Shown here in pieces: positions 10,710-20,033 of a DNA stretch of 57,370 nt; the first letter of the stretch is position 1; each line of letters starts with the position of its first letter. Source of the stretch: Chara braunii. Its lineage: Eukaryota > Streptophyta > Charophyceae > Charales > Characeae. The notes beneath the pieces were generated by a model that made no database searches, was not told where the DNA came from, and saw only the letters and a list, made by a program, of their open reading frames with translations. The stretch is from contig BFEA01000647.1 of assembly GCA_003427395.1 (NCBI GenBank), positions 532,521 to 589,890 of the forward strand. The letters are read 5' to 3'. The translations under genes and the position numbers were made by a program.

Positions 10710-12450
10710 CTTCCGCTTGCCCTTCTTCTGTCTCTCCACCTTCCTGATTTTCTTGCCCCCCTTGTCCTGAACCGGCGACAGGTACATCAGTATCGTCGAC
10801 GGACCCTATGCCCGATTGAAGGCTAGATCCCCTCCCCTCCTCTCCTTCGCCTTCAACGTATCCCGCGGGTTCTCGATGATGCCGCTTCTCCTGATCAGCC
10901 CGATCAATATAGGGCATGTCGTAATACCTTCTCTCCCCATCATCTTGAATAGCCGCCCTGCTCATCATTATTTCTCTCTCCTCCGCCTCCTCCTTCTCTC
11001 CCTCCAGCGCACCACCGCTCACGCCTTCGTCCCCACTCGCCTTCCCTCGCACTGTCATCGCCGTCGCGTCGGATCCCAATCCCGTCATCAAAAGCGGCGC
11101 AGTGCCAACGACCCCCCGGTCTGCCACGTGGGTCATACCTCCACTCTCGTTCTTCTGTCTCGCCATCTCCGCTGAGGTGTCTGTGGAAATCAAATCGGAA
11201 TCATCAGCGTCAGTCAACGCCGAGGCGTCCGTCGACATCACCGAGGAGCGTCGCCTGTTGTACTCAGAGACCCCTCCCTCCCCCACAGCGCTTCCTTCCC
11301 CTCCTACTACTACCTGAGACGCTTCCCATCGGGATCCCACACTCCCGCTCAAGCTCGTCTGCAAACCCCCGCCCAAACCACTGCTACTGATAGCAACTCT
11401 CCATGCATCTTCTCCGAGACTTCCTCCCAAACTAGCATCATCACCATACTCCCCCCCCCTCCCTCCTCCTCCTCCTCCTCCTCCTCCTCCTCCATCCCTT
11501 CCTCCAGGCGATGTCTCCGCCTCCACTCCCCCCTCCCCCTGACCGTGCCTGCGATCCTGGTGGTCCCCACCCCCACGCGAAGACTTGACATCCGCGGTAA
11601 TCGAACGAGGAGGAGAAGACCTAGGCGAGGACAACACTCCTCTGCCTGTTGCTGTCGAAAGAGGAGATGATGCAGAAATCGGACCCGGCGCACTTTGCAC
11701 GCCATAGCCGGCCCTCTGCCACGTGGTGATGAAAGGCGGGCTGCCGGCAGCTTGCCCTCCTCCACCTGGCAAACCCCCTTCTTCGTGGGTGGTGGAGACG
11801 ATGCCACGTGGCGAGATCCCGTAACTAGGCGGAATCATCTTGCTCGCATGTAAGCCTCCCAGGGCCTCCGATGCCCGTTCCATCAACTCAACATCTGACG
11901 GCGAGGGGAGCGGGAAGATCCCTTCTCCTCCTCCTCCTCTCCCTTCTCTGGGAGTCACCATAAAGCTACTATCCCCAAGCACTGACGACAAGGTCGACGC
12001 GTCCAGCATACTCCCATCCAACATGCTTAGGGACTCAGCCACTCGGGCGGGGTTGCCACCGCTGGAACCAGAGGGATCGAACTGGGACAGGCCCATCTGA
12101 GAAAGAGTGAGCAGTTCCCAATCGGTCGGGACAACATCGTAGGGATCTGCGGCTCCATCAGCAGCACCGGCAACAACCCCTACTCTCTCCCCACCTGCTG
12201 CAGTCTGACGACCCACGCCATATCCTTGGTCCTCCTGGCCACTGACCTGCTGCTGCTGCTGTTCAGGAGCAGGAACAGGTCTTGAACCCTTCTCCTCCTC
12301 ACTTGCTACTTCCCGCTCAGCGTCACTTCGCTTCCCTCTTTCCTCCTTTCCCTCCCCCCCTTCCACCAACCTCGCTCCTCTGATATCCGAAGAGCCAGCC
12401 ATAGGAGCGCCGGAAATGTCACTAGACGCCCACGTTTCCCTTTGCTCCAT
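10710..12450 (-). CDS. Long coding exon, low-complexity acidic/Ser-Gly-rich protein of unknown function
   Basis: An uninterrupted 580-codon frame on the minus strand starts at the ATG at 12450-12448; an in-frame TGA lies 35 codons upstream (12555-12553). The exon ends at 10710 with a GTGAGT donor, so this is a partial gene. The N-terminus is acidic/basic mixed, with a short Gln run at about residues 64-68. A less repetitive segment around residues 100-126 (PYDVVPTDWELLTLSQMGL) is the best candidate for a conserved motif. Ser/Pro-rich stretches follow, then a Gly run of about 12 near residue 325, and an Arg-Arg-Arg-Ser-Ser patch near residue 405 that looks like a phosphorylation context. No signal peptide, membrane segment or known domain is evident. 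It may be a disordered regulatory or scaffold protein, but the function is unknown. Its varied amino-acid usage over 1.7 kb makes chance unlikely. Confidence 0.7.
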
Positions 12451-12594
12451 CTCTCTCCTCTGCTCTTTCTTCTTCCCCTTCTTCTCCTTCTTCTCCTTCT
12501 TCTCCTTCTTCTCTAGCTGCTGCTGCTGCTGCTGCTGCTTCTCTTTGCTCTGTCAATTCTCGTCTTCCACCTCTTCCTCCTATTCCTTTCCTAT

Positions 12595-12626
<32 letters not shown>

Positions 12627-13070
12627 TTCCTCCTTCCTCTCCTCTTGCTGCTGTTGCCGCTGCTGATTCTATTCCCACTATCGCTTGTCCTCTTCCAACT
12701 CCTCCTCCTCCTCCTCCTCCTCCTCCTCCTCCTCCTCCTCCTCTTTCTCCTCCTACCACCGCCACGACTACTACTACTACTACTACCACTACTACTACCA
12801 CTACACGTCACTAACACGCCCTCTCTGCTTCAACCACTGGCTGCTGGTACTGCACTCTAATTTGCTACTTCTAACTTCACTCCAATTTGATACTCGTTGT
12901 CTTCCCTCAGCTCTGGCTTACCTCTTCCAATCCTCTTCCATCCTCTCCTTCGTCTTCCACAGACAGACTACCGAGGATCGTCTCTACGACTCTTGCGCCC
13001 CCGAGATTCAAACACAAGGCAGAACTTGCAAGAAGATTTCCACTACAATTCCGTAACCAAAAACTCTAAT
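12451..13070. repeat. Triplet-repeat-rich region upstream of the exon
   Basis: Runs of CTT/CTC (12476-12513), CTG (about 12517-12538), ACT (about 12595-12627), CTC (about 12700-12742) and ACT (about 12767-12805) lie directly upstream of the minus-strand start codon. They would form the 5' untranslated or promoter part of that gene. Open frames of poly-Ser, poly-Thr or poly-Arg here are repeat translations. Confidence 0.8.
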
Positions 13071-13124
13071 CAGTCAATCATCCAGTTTTCTGCTATGCCG
13101 GAGAAACATGCAACAGCTTCCTAC

Positions 13125-13178
13125 TGTGGTAATTGTGGTAATACTGTGGTAATTCTGGTAATTGTGGTAATTGTGAGT
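13125..13178 (+). repeat. Short tandem repeat GGTAATTGT
   Basis: Five or so imperfect 9-12 bp units (GTGGTAATTGTG, ACTGTGGTAATT, CTGGTAATTGTG). Confidence 0.8.
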
Positions 13179-13370
13179 TACCCCTAAAGATCCCGACCGT
13201 CCATAGCTTTTCTTTTTCCTTCGTCTATGCCTTTTCTTCTTCCTTGTCTATGCCATCTTCACGCACTGACAGTGGCGGTGGGAACGGTAAGATTCGTACG
13301 ACCGCCACTGACGCGACGAATAGGCACACAGGCAGACACGCAGGCAGAAAAAATGCACAGGCAAAACATT

Positions 13371-13491
13371 GGGCCTCGATGCACTACTCTCGCCATGCAC
13401 AAAAGACAAAACTCATGGTGGTGCATCTTTCCATATTCTAGCGGAAGATTCACTCTCGTTTTGCACATTTAGAGGTAGAGCAGCGAGGCCC
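13371..13491. mobile_element. Foldback MITE, family 2, copy 1
   Basis: Ends GGGCCTCGATGCACTAC and ..GCAGCGAGGCCC form imperfect inverted repeats, with inner CATGCACAAAA against TTTTGCACATTT. The core contains GTGCATCTTTCCATATTCTA, shared with the two copies downstream. The element is 121 bp and noncoding. Confidence 0.7.
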
Positions 13492-13648
13492 TGTGTCTCT
13501 CGACGACATCACATCATCAAATCAATGCCCAAGTTCAGAGAATACTCCCACTAGGACTTTCTCAACTTCTCTGTGGACGTAAATGCGCCCAGGTGCATCC
13601 ACGCCTGGTCGGAAAAGGTTCTTATACACCAGGAGAGTCCTCGTGTGC

Positions 13649-13764
13649 AGAAGGGCTTGGCCACACCACTCTCGAAATTTGGCGGGTGCATCTGGCCATG
13701 TTCTAGCGAGACGTTCATTCTCATTTCGCAACATTTCGAGAGTGGTGTAGGCGTCCGCCCTTCT
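13649..13764. mobile_element. Foldback MITE, family 2, copy 2
   Basis: Terminal AGAAGGGC (13649-13656) pairs with GCCCTTCT (13757-13764). Next to them ACACCACTCTCGAAAT pairs perfectly with ATTTCGAGAGTGGTGT. The core GTGCATCTGGCCATGTTCTA relates it to the neighbouring copies. Confidence 0.8.
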
Positions 13765-14224
13765 TGTTAGATTATATCTTTTTTTTTAACATCAAGAAAC
13801 ATCCTTTCAGCATACCAATTACTTATAAAACCAGGGGCCTAGGTCCTTTCCAGGAGTAAAGCCTACATTGCCCACATTGCCCAGGCTGAACTGTGACTCA
13901 AATCCTCATCTACACCAACCTCAGAGCAAAGAAAAGAAAAGCAAGGAAGCACTTATCTGCCTAGCTACCAAATACTCTTGGACTTCTTCCCTACCCTACC
14001 TAGCCCCAAAATTACCCCACCTAAAGCGTTTCGGGTTGTACACTACTTCCCACCCCTCTCTGTTCCCGGGTTTCCCAGCGGGAATCATACCCCCTTCTTG
14101 TTAGATTATCAGATTAGCGCCCTAGAAGAGAGCGCCCACTACCCGCTCCTAATTACTAATAATGGGTGTTGGCGTCATTCTTTTTTCTTTTCTTTTCTTT
14201 TTTTTGGCGTCATTCGTTTTGGCG

Positions 14225-14343
14225 GGATATCATTCATTTCACGACATGCACAAAAGACAAGAATATTGGCCCTGTATCTTTCCATATTCCAGCGGACGAT
14301 TCACTCTAGTTTTGCACATTTCGAGAGCAGTGCAGTGAGGCCC
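14225..14343. mobile_element. Foldback MITE, family 2, copy 3 (left end degraded)
   Basis: Shares ACATGCACAAAAGACAA, CTTTCCATATTCCAGCGG, TTCACTCTAGTTTTGCACAT and the right end CAGTGAGGCCC with copy 1. The left end is altered, so the start is approximate. Confidence 0.65.
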
Positions 14344-14468
14344 ATTGAAATTGATTGATGAATGATTTCAAGAGGCCTTGTCAGATCCCCGGTTCCCCAC
14401 ACGTACCCCTTCCAGCCCGAAAACGCTGCTGACAGGATTACACCACCTACACCTATGGGCCCTCGATC

Positions 14469-14595
14469 CACTACACAACACAACACTCTACATGTATCTG
14501 GACGTTATATATACCAGGTGCATTCAGATGAGTCCAACACTTCGAACGCATCCGGTCTAAAATACGTCCGAATGCATGTACAGTGTTGTGTAGTG
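14469..14595. mobile_element. Foldback MITE, family 3, CACTA-like ends
   Basis: The left end CACTACACAACAC and the right end GTGTTGTGTAGTG are inverted copies. Pairing continues through TACATG(T/C)AT and GGACG, with an extra AACAC on the left. The ends start CACTA, and the flanking triplets are ATC and ATG, close to the 3-bp duplication that CACTA elements make. Length 127 bp, noncoding. Confidence 0.7.
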
Positions 14596-14927
14596 ATGGA
14601 GCGATGCCCTATCTCTCCTGCTCCGACTGCCATTACCGCCACGCTTACACAACCTATGCTGCTGCCCCCGTGTCACAGGAGGGCCCCCAAGGCTTATATT
14701 TCCATGCTGCCCCCCTGTGACAGTGGCGGGCCCTCTTCCCAAAAAAAAAAAAAAAAACAGACAGTGGCGGGCCCAGCCGATGTCCCGGCAGGCAGGACTC
14801 GGCTGAGCTCTGGGGTGTGGGCCGAGACGACGAGAGGAGAAGAGAGGGAGGTCTCGCAGACTCTCTTTTCTTCTGCGAAGCTCAATCAACCCCAAGGCCG
14901 CTGCACACATGGGGCGCAATCGTACCA

Positions 14928-15160
14928 AGGTTCCAGACCCCGATCAAACCCCACGGCTATCTGAATGCCTCCCACCAATATTTCTCAGCCCCGCTATCTT
15001 CTGGGTCTTCCCCGGCAAGGGTGCTCCGCCCCAATATTATATTTTGTGGGTCTGCCCCGGTCCCAGACTCCCATCAAACCCCCGCCTATTTGGGTCCCTC
15101 CCACCAATTTTGATCAGGCCCAATATTTTCTGGGTCTCCCCCAGCAGGCGAAACGTCCCC
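14928..15160 (+). repeat. Diverged tandem repeat, about 2 units of 115-130 bp
   Basis: Both units contain CCAGAC(C)CC..ATCAAACCCC, TCCCACCAAT(A/T)TT and GGCCCAATATTTTCTGGGTC or the like. Overlapping open frames in three frames are artefacts of the repeat. Confidence 0.65.
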
Positions 15161-15599
15161 GTTGGGATGGCTTGTTGGCTGGTCCTGAGAACATGACCTG
15201 TCAGTGCCTGACCTGGTAGAAACATGGGCGTTTTTCCACTGCCCTGCTCAGCCCTGACCCCGGGAGGGGTCCACGAGTGCCATGATTGTGCTCTCCTAGA
15301 ATGACAGTGGCCAATTCCATGACCAGGTTCATGCTTTCACAGGGTGAACTTAGCTCCATAATGGCTGCACAGGAGCCTCGCCTGTAGCCGACGAGCCACG
15401 CCCTCTGGTTCATGGTGTTCTTTCCTTTTAGGGAAAATCCCATATGCACCCCATGATGGGACACATTAACAGGCCTATCTCAGCTGGTACACCTAACAAA
15501 CTGTTGAAATACCCACTCAAGTTCGAAACCACATGCAGTCAAAATTAACACAATAACGTACTTTTCTATTTTTTTTCAAGCTATATTCTTCTCAAAATT

Positions 15600-15667
15600 T
15601 CACCACACACTACCAACCTACCACTACTCCTAATTGTACACTACCAACCTACCACTACTAATTGTAG
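15600..15667 (+). repeat. Tandem repeat, 2 units of about 31 bp
   Basis: CACTACCAACCTACCACTAC followed by TAATTGTA occurs twice. Confidence 0.8.
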
Positions 15668-15929
15668 GCATACGGGCAACCCCGTAGCAGCCAGAACCTT
15701 GTTCACGAGAGAACACGCAGGGGCTGCTCCCGACCTGCAGGGGGGCGATACCGGCTAGGGGATAGCTGGTAGCATCAGGGACCATGCCAACAGGACCAAT
15801 CCTGTCCCTGTGCCTCCCCTCAGGTCCCCTCCCCTACGAACATCAGCAGACTCTGCTCAATGCCGATCAGGGGATCCAGTGGTCTATCTCTAGGTGGCAG
15901 GCGCCAAGCATGCCCAGGAAGGTACATGA

Positions 15930-16003
15930 GACCAATGGGGATTGAACCCATGACCTCCTGACTACCACTTGCGAGCCTTACCAACTGAGCTAGGCCACTG
16001 GAT
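15930..16003 (-). other. Degenerate tRNA-like unit, probable SINE head
   Basis: On the minus strand GGCCTAGCTCAGTTGGTAAG is a good A box. GGTTCAATCCC with a perfect 5-bp T stem (ATGGG/CCCAT) is a good B box, at normal tRNA spacing. The acceptor and anticodon stems do not pair, so this is not a working tRNA. It most likely represents a tRNA-derived SINE head with pol III boxes. Confidence 0.7.
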
Positions 16004-16111
16004 ATAACGTACTTTCCAGTTACAATGATGATATGAAAAATAAAAAATGAATATAAACAAACGCTGGGAATTCCTGTTATACCCAGTCCCAATGCCCAGC
16101 GTGTATCTATA

Positions 16112-16112
<1 letters not shown>

Positions 16113-16142
<30 letters not shown>

Positions 16143-16230
16143 GGGTGTTGTAGAGGCCAAGGACCAGACCCGCGGTAATTGCTAGTAGCGGCAGCCAATG
16201 GTTGTCCTGACAGGATAGGCCACCTACCCT
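16113..16230 (-). mobile_element. Possible short retroposon with A tail (minus strand)
   Basis: On the minus strand, about 90 bp beginning GGTGGCCTATCCTGTCAGGA run into 26 A residues (16113-16138 on the plus strand as T). The body resembles no gene that I recognise. The polarity fits a retroposed transcript. Confidence 0.4.
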
Positions 16231-16679
16231 ACCCATCCCCATGTTAATACTCCCAGCTCACCCCCTGTCTCTACTATCCTACCTCAGTGTGACCAGCCAG
16301 CACTCAGGACCATCACCCTACCAATATCGAGGGCAACTTGGACCAAACAGCAGTGACAAGCACCAAGGTTGGGCCAACCTCCCAACCCTGATGGAAGCGG
16401 AAGCGGACGAACCTTGCCGTACGGGAACTTCGGACACCTGGCTCATGCAATCTTCTACAGGCCCAATTCGGAGAGTCCACCCAGCAGGATTACCTAAGCA
16501 AGGCAGGCCAGCGCCCACGGACACATTATACCATCCTTCCCCTAGCTTACCCAAGGCTAAGCGGAGCTCATACTAGCCGGAGCGACTTATATCCCTACCC
16601 CTACCGTAGAGCTAAGCCATGTGTGAGTAGACATCGTCATATACCTGATAGTCCCCCCCAGCCCAGTATCGTAATTTGT

Positions 16680-16885
16680 GTGTATGTGTGTATGCCCAAA
16701 GGCTATATATGTCTGTATGAGCCCATAGGGGCATGTAATTTTGTATTTGCTCGGAGGCTCTGTGTACCTGTATAGCGAGATGTATGTGCCCGAAGGCCAG
16801 ATGTGTGCAGTCTATGTGTGCTTTGTGTAACTGAATAGCAAGATGTATGTGCCCGAAGGCCAGATATGTGCAGTACTATGCAGAG
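16680..16885 (+). repeat. Tandem repeat, about 2.5 units of 63 bp
   Basis: TAGCGAGATGTATGTGCCCG (16773) recurs 63 bp later with one change (16836), each followed by AAGGCCAGAT(G/A)TGTGCAGT. An older diverged unit precedes them. Confidence 0.8.
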
Positions 16886-16954
16886 GGAACTAGGTGTTCG
16901 TTTGAAGAGATGACAGGCCAAGCTGGACAAGACCTCCTCCCCAAAGTCCCCAAC

Positions 16955-17015
16955 CAGACTCGAACCCGTGATCTATGATATGTGACTTGAAGACTCTACC
17001 ATTTCAGCAACAATC
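16955..17015 (-). other. Degenerate tRNA-like unit
   Basis: The minus strand reads TTGCTGAAATGGTAGAGTC (A-box-like) and later CACGGGTTCGAGTCTG (B box). The stems are not complete, so it is a tRNA-derived remnant or SINE head rather than a gene. Confidence 0.55.
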
Positions 17016-17257
17016 GCAAACGGCCCCTGTGCGTGATATGACAGACAGGGGAGATCAACAAAACAACCACGAGCAACAGCCACAAGCAACCCACGGAGTA
17101 TCAAAACCCGACATACAATAGCATGGACAACTCTTGGGTGGTGCGCTTGCAGTGTCTGTATAAGCTTACCGTGTGTCATCCCAAGGGAATGTGTGTCCAA
17201 CCGTGCGCCATTCTAACGCCCTGTCGGTATCCATGCGCAAGGCTGCAATTGAGTTTT

Positions 17258-17327
17258 GAACCCGCAACCTCATGCCATAATGCGCATTTCCAACTGGTGC
17301 TCTAACCACTGAGCTACATCAACTGGA
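17258..17327 (-). other. Degenerate tRNA-like unit
   Basis: The minus strand reads GATGTAGCTCAGTGGTTAGA (a textbook A box), then GAGCACC and later GCGGGTTCAAAACTC (a weak B box). The T stem is broken. It is probably the head of a SINE that covers 16955-17327. Confidence 0.6.
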
Positions 17328-17333
17328 TGCGTG

Positions 17334-18120
17334 TATCTATACCCTGGAAACCGTTTGTGCAACGTATTTGCATACCCAGGACCGAGGAGGGTCAAGGTCG
17401 ATACTGCCAATTTGCATTCATACACAGGCACCCAATTTTGTATGTCTAGTTCATGGACATAACCATAAATTTGTACTCCCCAACCAAAGGCCTGTGTGAC
17501 TGGTACACATATGCGTTGGTACACCGGACAAGTAGGGTATTGGCCACTAGGACTGGGTATGGGGTACATCTGCAATTTCCCTTTTTTTTAATCCTTTCCC
17601 CCCACAAACTCATACCCCCTAAATTATCGGCGACTTGAGTCTGGTTGTGTTCATGTTTGGTTGTGCTCATGCTTTCTTAGCACGAATATAGCATGAGCAT
17701 GACACGAACACAGCACAAACATACCAAAACATAGCACGAAATCACTTCTAAGGGTCTTGCCACAACACTCTTGAAAACTCATTTTCAACAACTTCTCCCC
17801 AACCGTACCAGCCGCCTGAGAATTGGGGCACAAAGAAACTTTCAACAAATATAAGAGTGAATCTTGAAATGCGAAAAAAAACAATCTACAACATTTGGAT
17901 TTTCGAGCGTCCTCGGGTGTTGCCGCACTACATGTAAAACGACTCGGAGTGAGATTGGTCATTTTGTATCATTTACATACCGAGCCACTGCAGCCACAAA
18001 AGGAAGTCTTCAAATTGTTGTTGTGAGGTGTCAGACGTGTGTTGGAGGACGAACTTGTGCGAGTTTTGAGACTGCTGGCCTGCACCAATTTTCGATGGTG
18101 CTTTGCGAAAGACGAGCAGG
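17334..18120. other. No gene; imperfect long hairpin at 17643-17722
   Basis: GGTTGTGTTCATGTTTGGTT and GTGCTCATGC on the left are partly complementary to GCATGAGCATGACACGAACA and CAGCACAAACAT on the right, around a short centre. Nothing else is recognised in this stretch. Confidence 0.5.
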
Positions 18121-18129
18121 AAAAGGGCT

Positions 18130-18335
18130 AACGCGTAAGTGAGGAAGAAAAAGCCAAACGATCTTCTAACTATTTTCGTTTCTTTTTCCCATTGCATTTG
18201 TCATGTAGTTAGCATGCGAGATTCACTCGCATGACATAGCAAGAAAGCGTCAAACGATCTTCTTGTTATTTTCTTTTTTTTTCCCTCTTGCATTTGTTTT
18301 GTAGTTATCCTGCGAGGTTCATTTTGTTCCTTTTT
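18130..18335 (+). repeat. Diverged tandem duplication, 2 units of about 100 bp
   Basis: Both units contain CAAACGATCTTCT, TATTTTC followed by a T-rich run, GCATTTGT, TGTAGTTA and TGCGAG(A/G)TTCA. CATGCGAG/CTCGCATG at about 18212-18232 is a small perfect hairpin at the unit junction. Confidence 0.7.
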
Positions 18336-18880
18336 GTGTGTGATGTGTCAGTCAAGGAAAAAATAAACTTTTAGATTTCGTGTGTCAGAGCGAGCTTAAG
18401 GACATGGTTCGTTTAATTTTATTCCGTGCTTAGTACAACAAGACCCCTTGGTGGGGTCTGGACAAACTCTTGTTTTTTAAAAGTTAACCATTATGCTGAC
18501 ATATCTAAAAAAAAACAAAGAAAATAAAATAAGGCTCGGTTTGAGTTTGAGTATAGAAATACATTTAGAACATAACCTCTGCCGACCAGTCATGTCCAGA
18601 AAAGTTCAAAATGCATTTGAAAGTTGAAACTCCGCTTTGCAAAAAGTCGCGTTGAATAGTCTGAAAATACAGTGTAGGTTTCCACGTGGCCTCTGTCCCA
18701 AGGCCGTGGTCCCGGGTTCAAAAAGGTTAGAAGGTGTCCCGTGGTCCAGGGTCAATATGCAACCGATAACCATTCAGATTCATAAGCGGTCACCATCACC
18801 CTCTTCCTCTCCTTTTCCCTCTCGCTTTTTCGTCTTCCTCACTCACTTGCCCTTTTTGTCCTCACTCACTTGCCCTTTTT

Positions 18881-18883
<3 letters not shown>

Positions 18884-18933
<50 letters not shown>

Positions 18934-18946
18934 TGCACACACGTGT
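18884..18946 (+). repeat. CT/CG/CA microsatellite
   Basis: A CT run is followed by CG and then CA steps. It is preceded by a doubled 23-bp unit (CTCACTCACTTGCCCTTTTT..) at about 18838-18883. Confidence 0.9.
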
Positions 18947-18958
18947 TTGTATGTGTAT

Positions 18959-19325
18959 GTATACAACTCTACGAAAAAAATATAACTACGTCAGATTGTC
19001 TTGACAAATTTTCACCGACTCGTCAGAAGGTTCGACCCCGACAGTCTGCTGAGGATGCATTAGATTGATGAGTAAGGACTCGCCCCATCGCCCAAAGTTA
19101 GCAATACCCCTAAGAAAAGTGGTCGAACTTACTCATATCAACCTGAGACTCCGACTTGGAATCCTAGTAAAGAGATTGAGTGTGTGAATGCACTTGTGTG
19201 TGTATGTTTTCATATTTGTTGTACACAACTCTACGAAAAATGTACTATTGCGTCAGACAGTTTCGTCATACTTTCACAAAATCATCACGCGATTGAACCC
19301 GACAATCTGCCCATGATGCATTTGA
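18959..19325 (+). repeat. Diverged direct repeat, 2 copies of about 105 bp, 261 bp apart
   Basis: 18959-19064 and 19220-19325 share CAACTCTACGAAAAA, GCGTCAGA, TTTTCAC or TTTCAC, GACCCCGACA or GAACCCGACA, and GATGCATT. Confidence 0.75.
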
Positions 19326-19539
19326 CTCTGAGAAAGCAAGAGAGATGGAGGGGGTGAAGATGTATAAGCACCATATGCTATGTAGCGCACGCATCTGGAT
19401 TTGGACGTGTTGTGGAGAGTAGTCATTGCTCGCACCTCCGACAAGCAAACAAATTTGTTCTCTGGTAACCTCTCTCTCTATCTCTCTCTCTGTTGCCCAC
19501 TATGGTGTGCATGTCCCACACACAAACTGACGGACACAT

Positions 19540-19542
<3 letters not shown>

Positions 19543-19606
<64 letters not shown>
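19543..19606 (+). repeat. GA microsatellite
   Basis: About 30 GA units with one AAAG interruption. Confidence 0.95.
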
Positions 19607-19607
<1 letters not shown>

Positions 19608-19745
19608 TTTGGAGATGATTGCATTGTCGAGCACATCGGTTCCTGCCTTTTTTCGTAAAAAAACGAAAGCCCTTCCGGCCATGTCACGCAGGAGTAAGCA
19701 AAACACAACTAAAACAACTCGAAAACGACGCAGAAAAAATCCCGC

Positions 19746-20033
19746 TGTCGAGGCAAAAACCCTGACAAGGGTATTTGCCGTGATTTTTGAACGTCGGACG
19801 ATGTTCGACCTTTTCTTGTTGAATTGAAGGACTTGATGACACTGACGTTGCCAAAGTTTATTCAGACCTGACCTATGACTGAGAGACTAAAAGTTTTCGG
19901 ACTTTAGTCCGGGCGCGTGTGGCGTCCGGAGTAACGGATGTGAATGGCAATGCTTCGCTTTAAATTGTCGAAGCCGCAGGAACGTGCAGACATGGGACAC
20001 TAAGGTTAAACCTTATATAAAATAATATCGCGC
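19746..20033 (+). mobile_element. 5' end of an older giant LTR (family L2, plus copy, part 1)
   Basis: Starts TGTCG with the palindromic AACCCTGACAAGGGT block. It is colinear with the minus-strand copy that begins at 52953: both contain AGTTTATT, CTATGACTGAGAG or CTATAATTGAGAG, CTTTAGTCC or CTTAGTCC, GTGTCCG or GCGTCCG, CTAAGGTTAAAC and a TATA box. The L2 sequence stops at 20033 where the large element begins and resumes at 41491. Confidence 0.75.
20014..20023 (+). promoter_or_regulatory. Putative LTR TATA box
   Basis: TATATAAAAT, preserved at the equivalent place in the minus copy (52661-52670). It lies about 270 bp from the LTR start, directly before the insertion point of the large element. 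Confidence 0.5.

Noticed and set aside
9972-10787. Minus-strand 271-residue protein
   Set aside because: Most of it is read through a CT microsatellite and an assembly gap, and its start overlaps the real exon in another frame.
12422-12817. Poly-Arg/Ser/Gly and poly-Thr proteins
   Set aside because: Frames through pure triplet repeats in both strands; no non-repetitive protein sequence.
15930-17327. Functional tRNA genes on the minus strand
   Set aside because: Good A and B boxes are present, but acceptor and anticodon stems do not pair; they fit SINE heads or pseudogenes.
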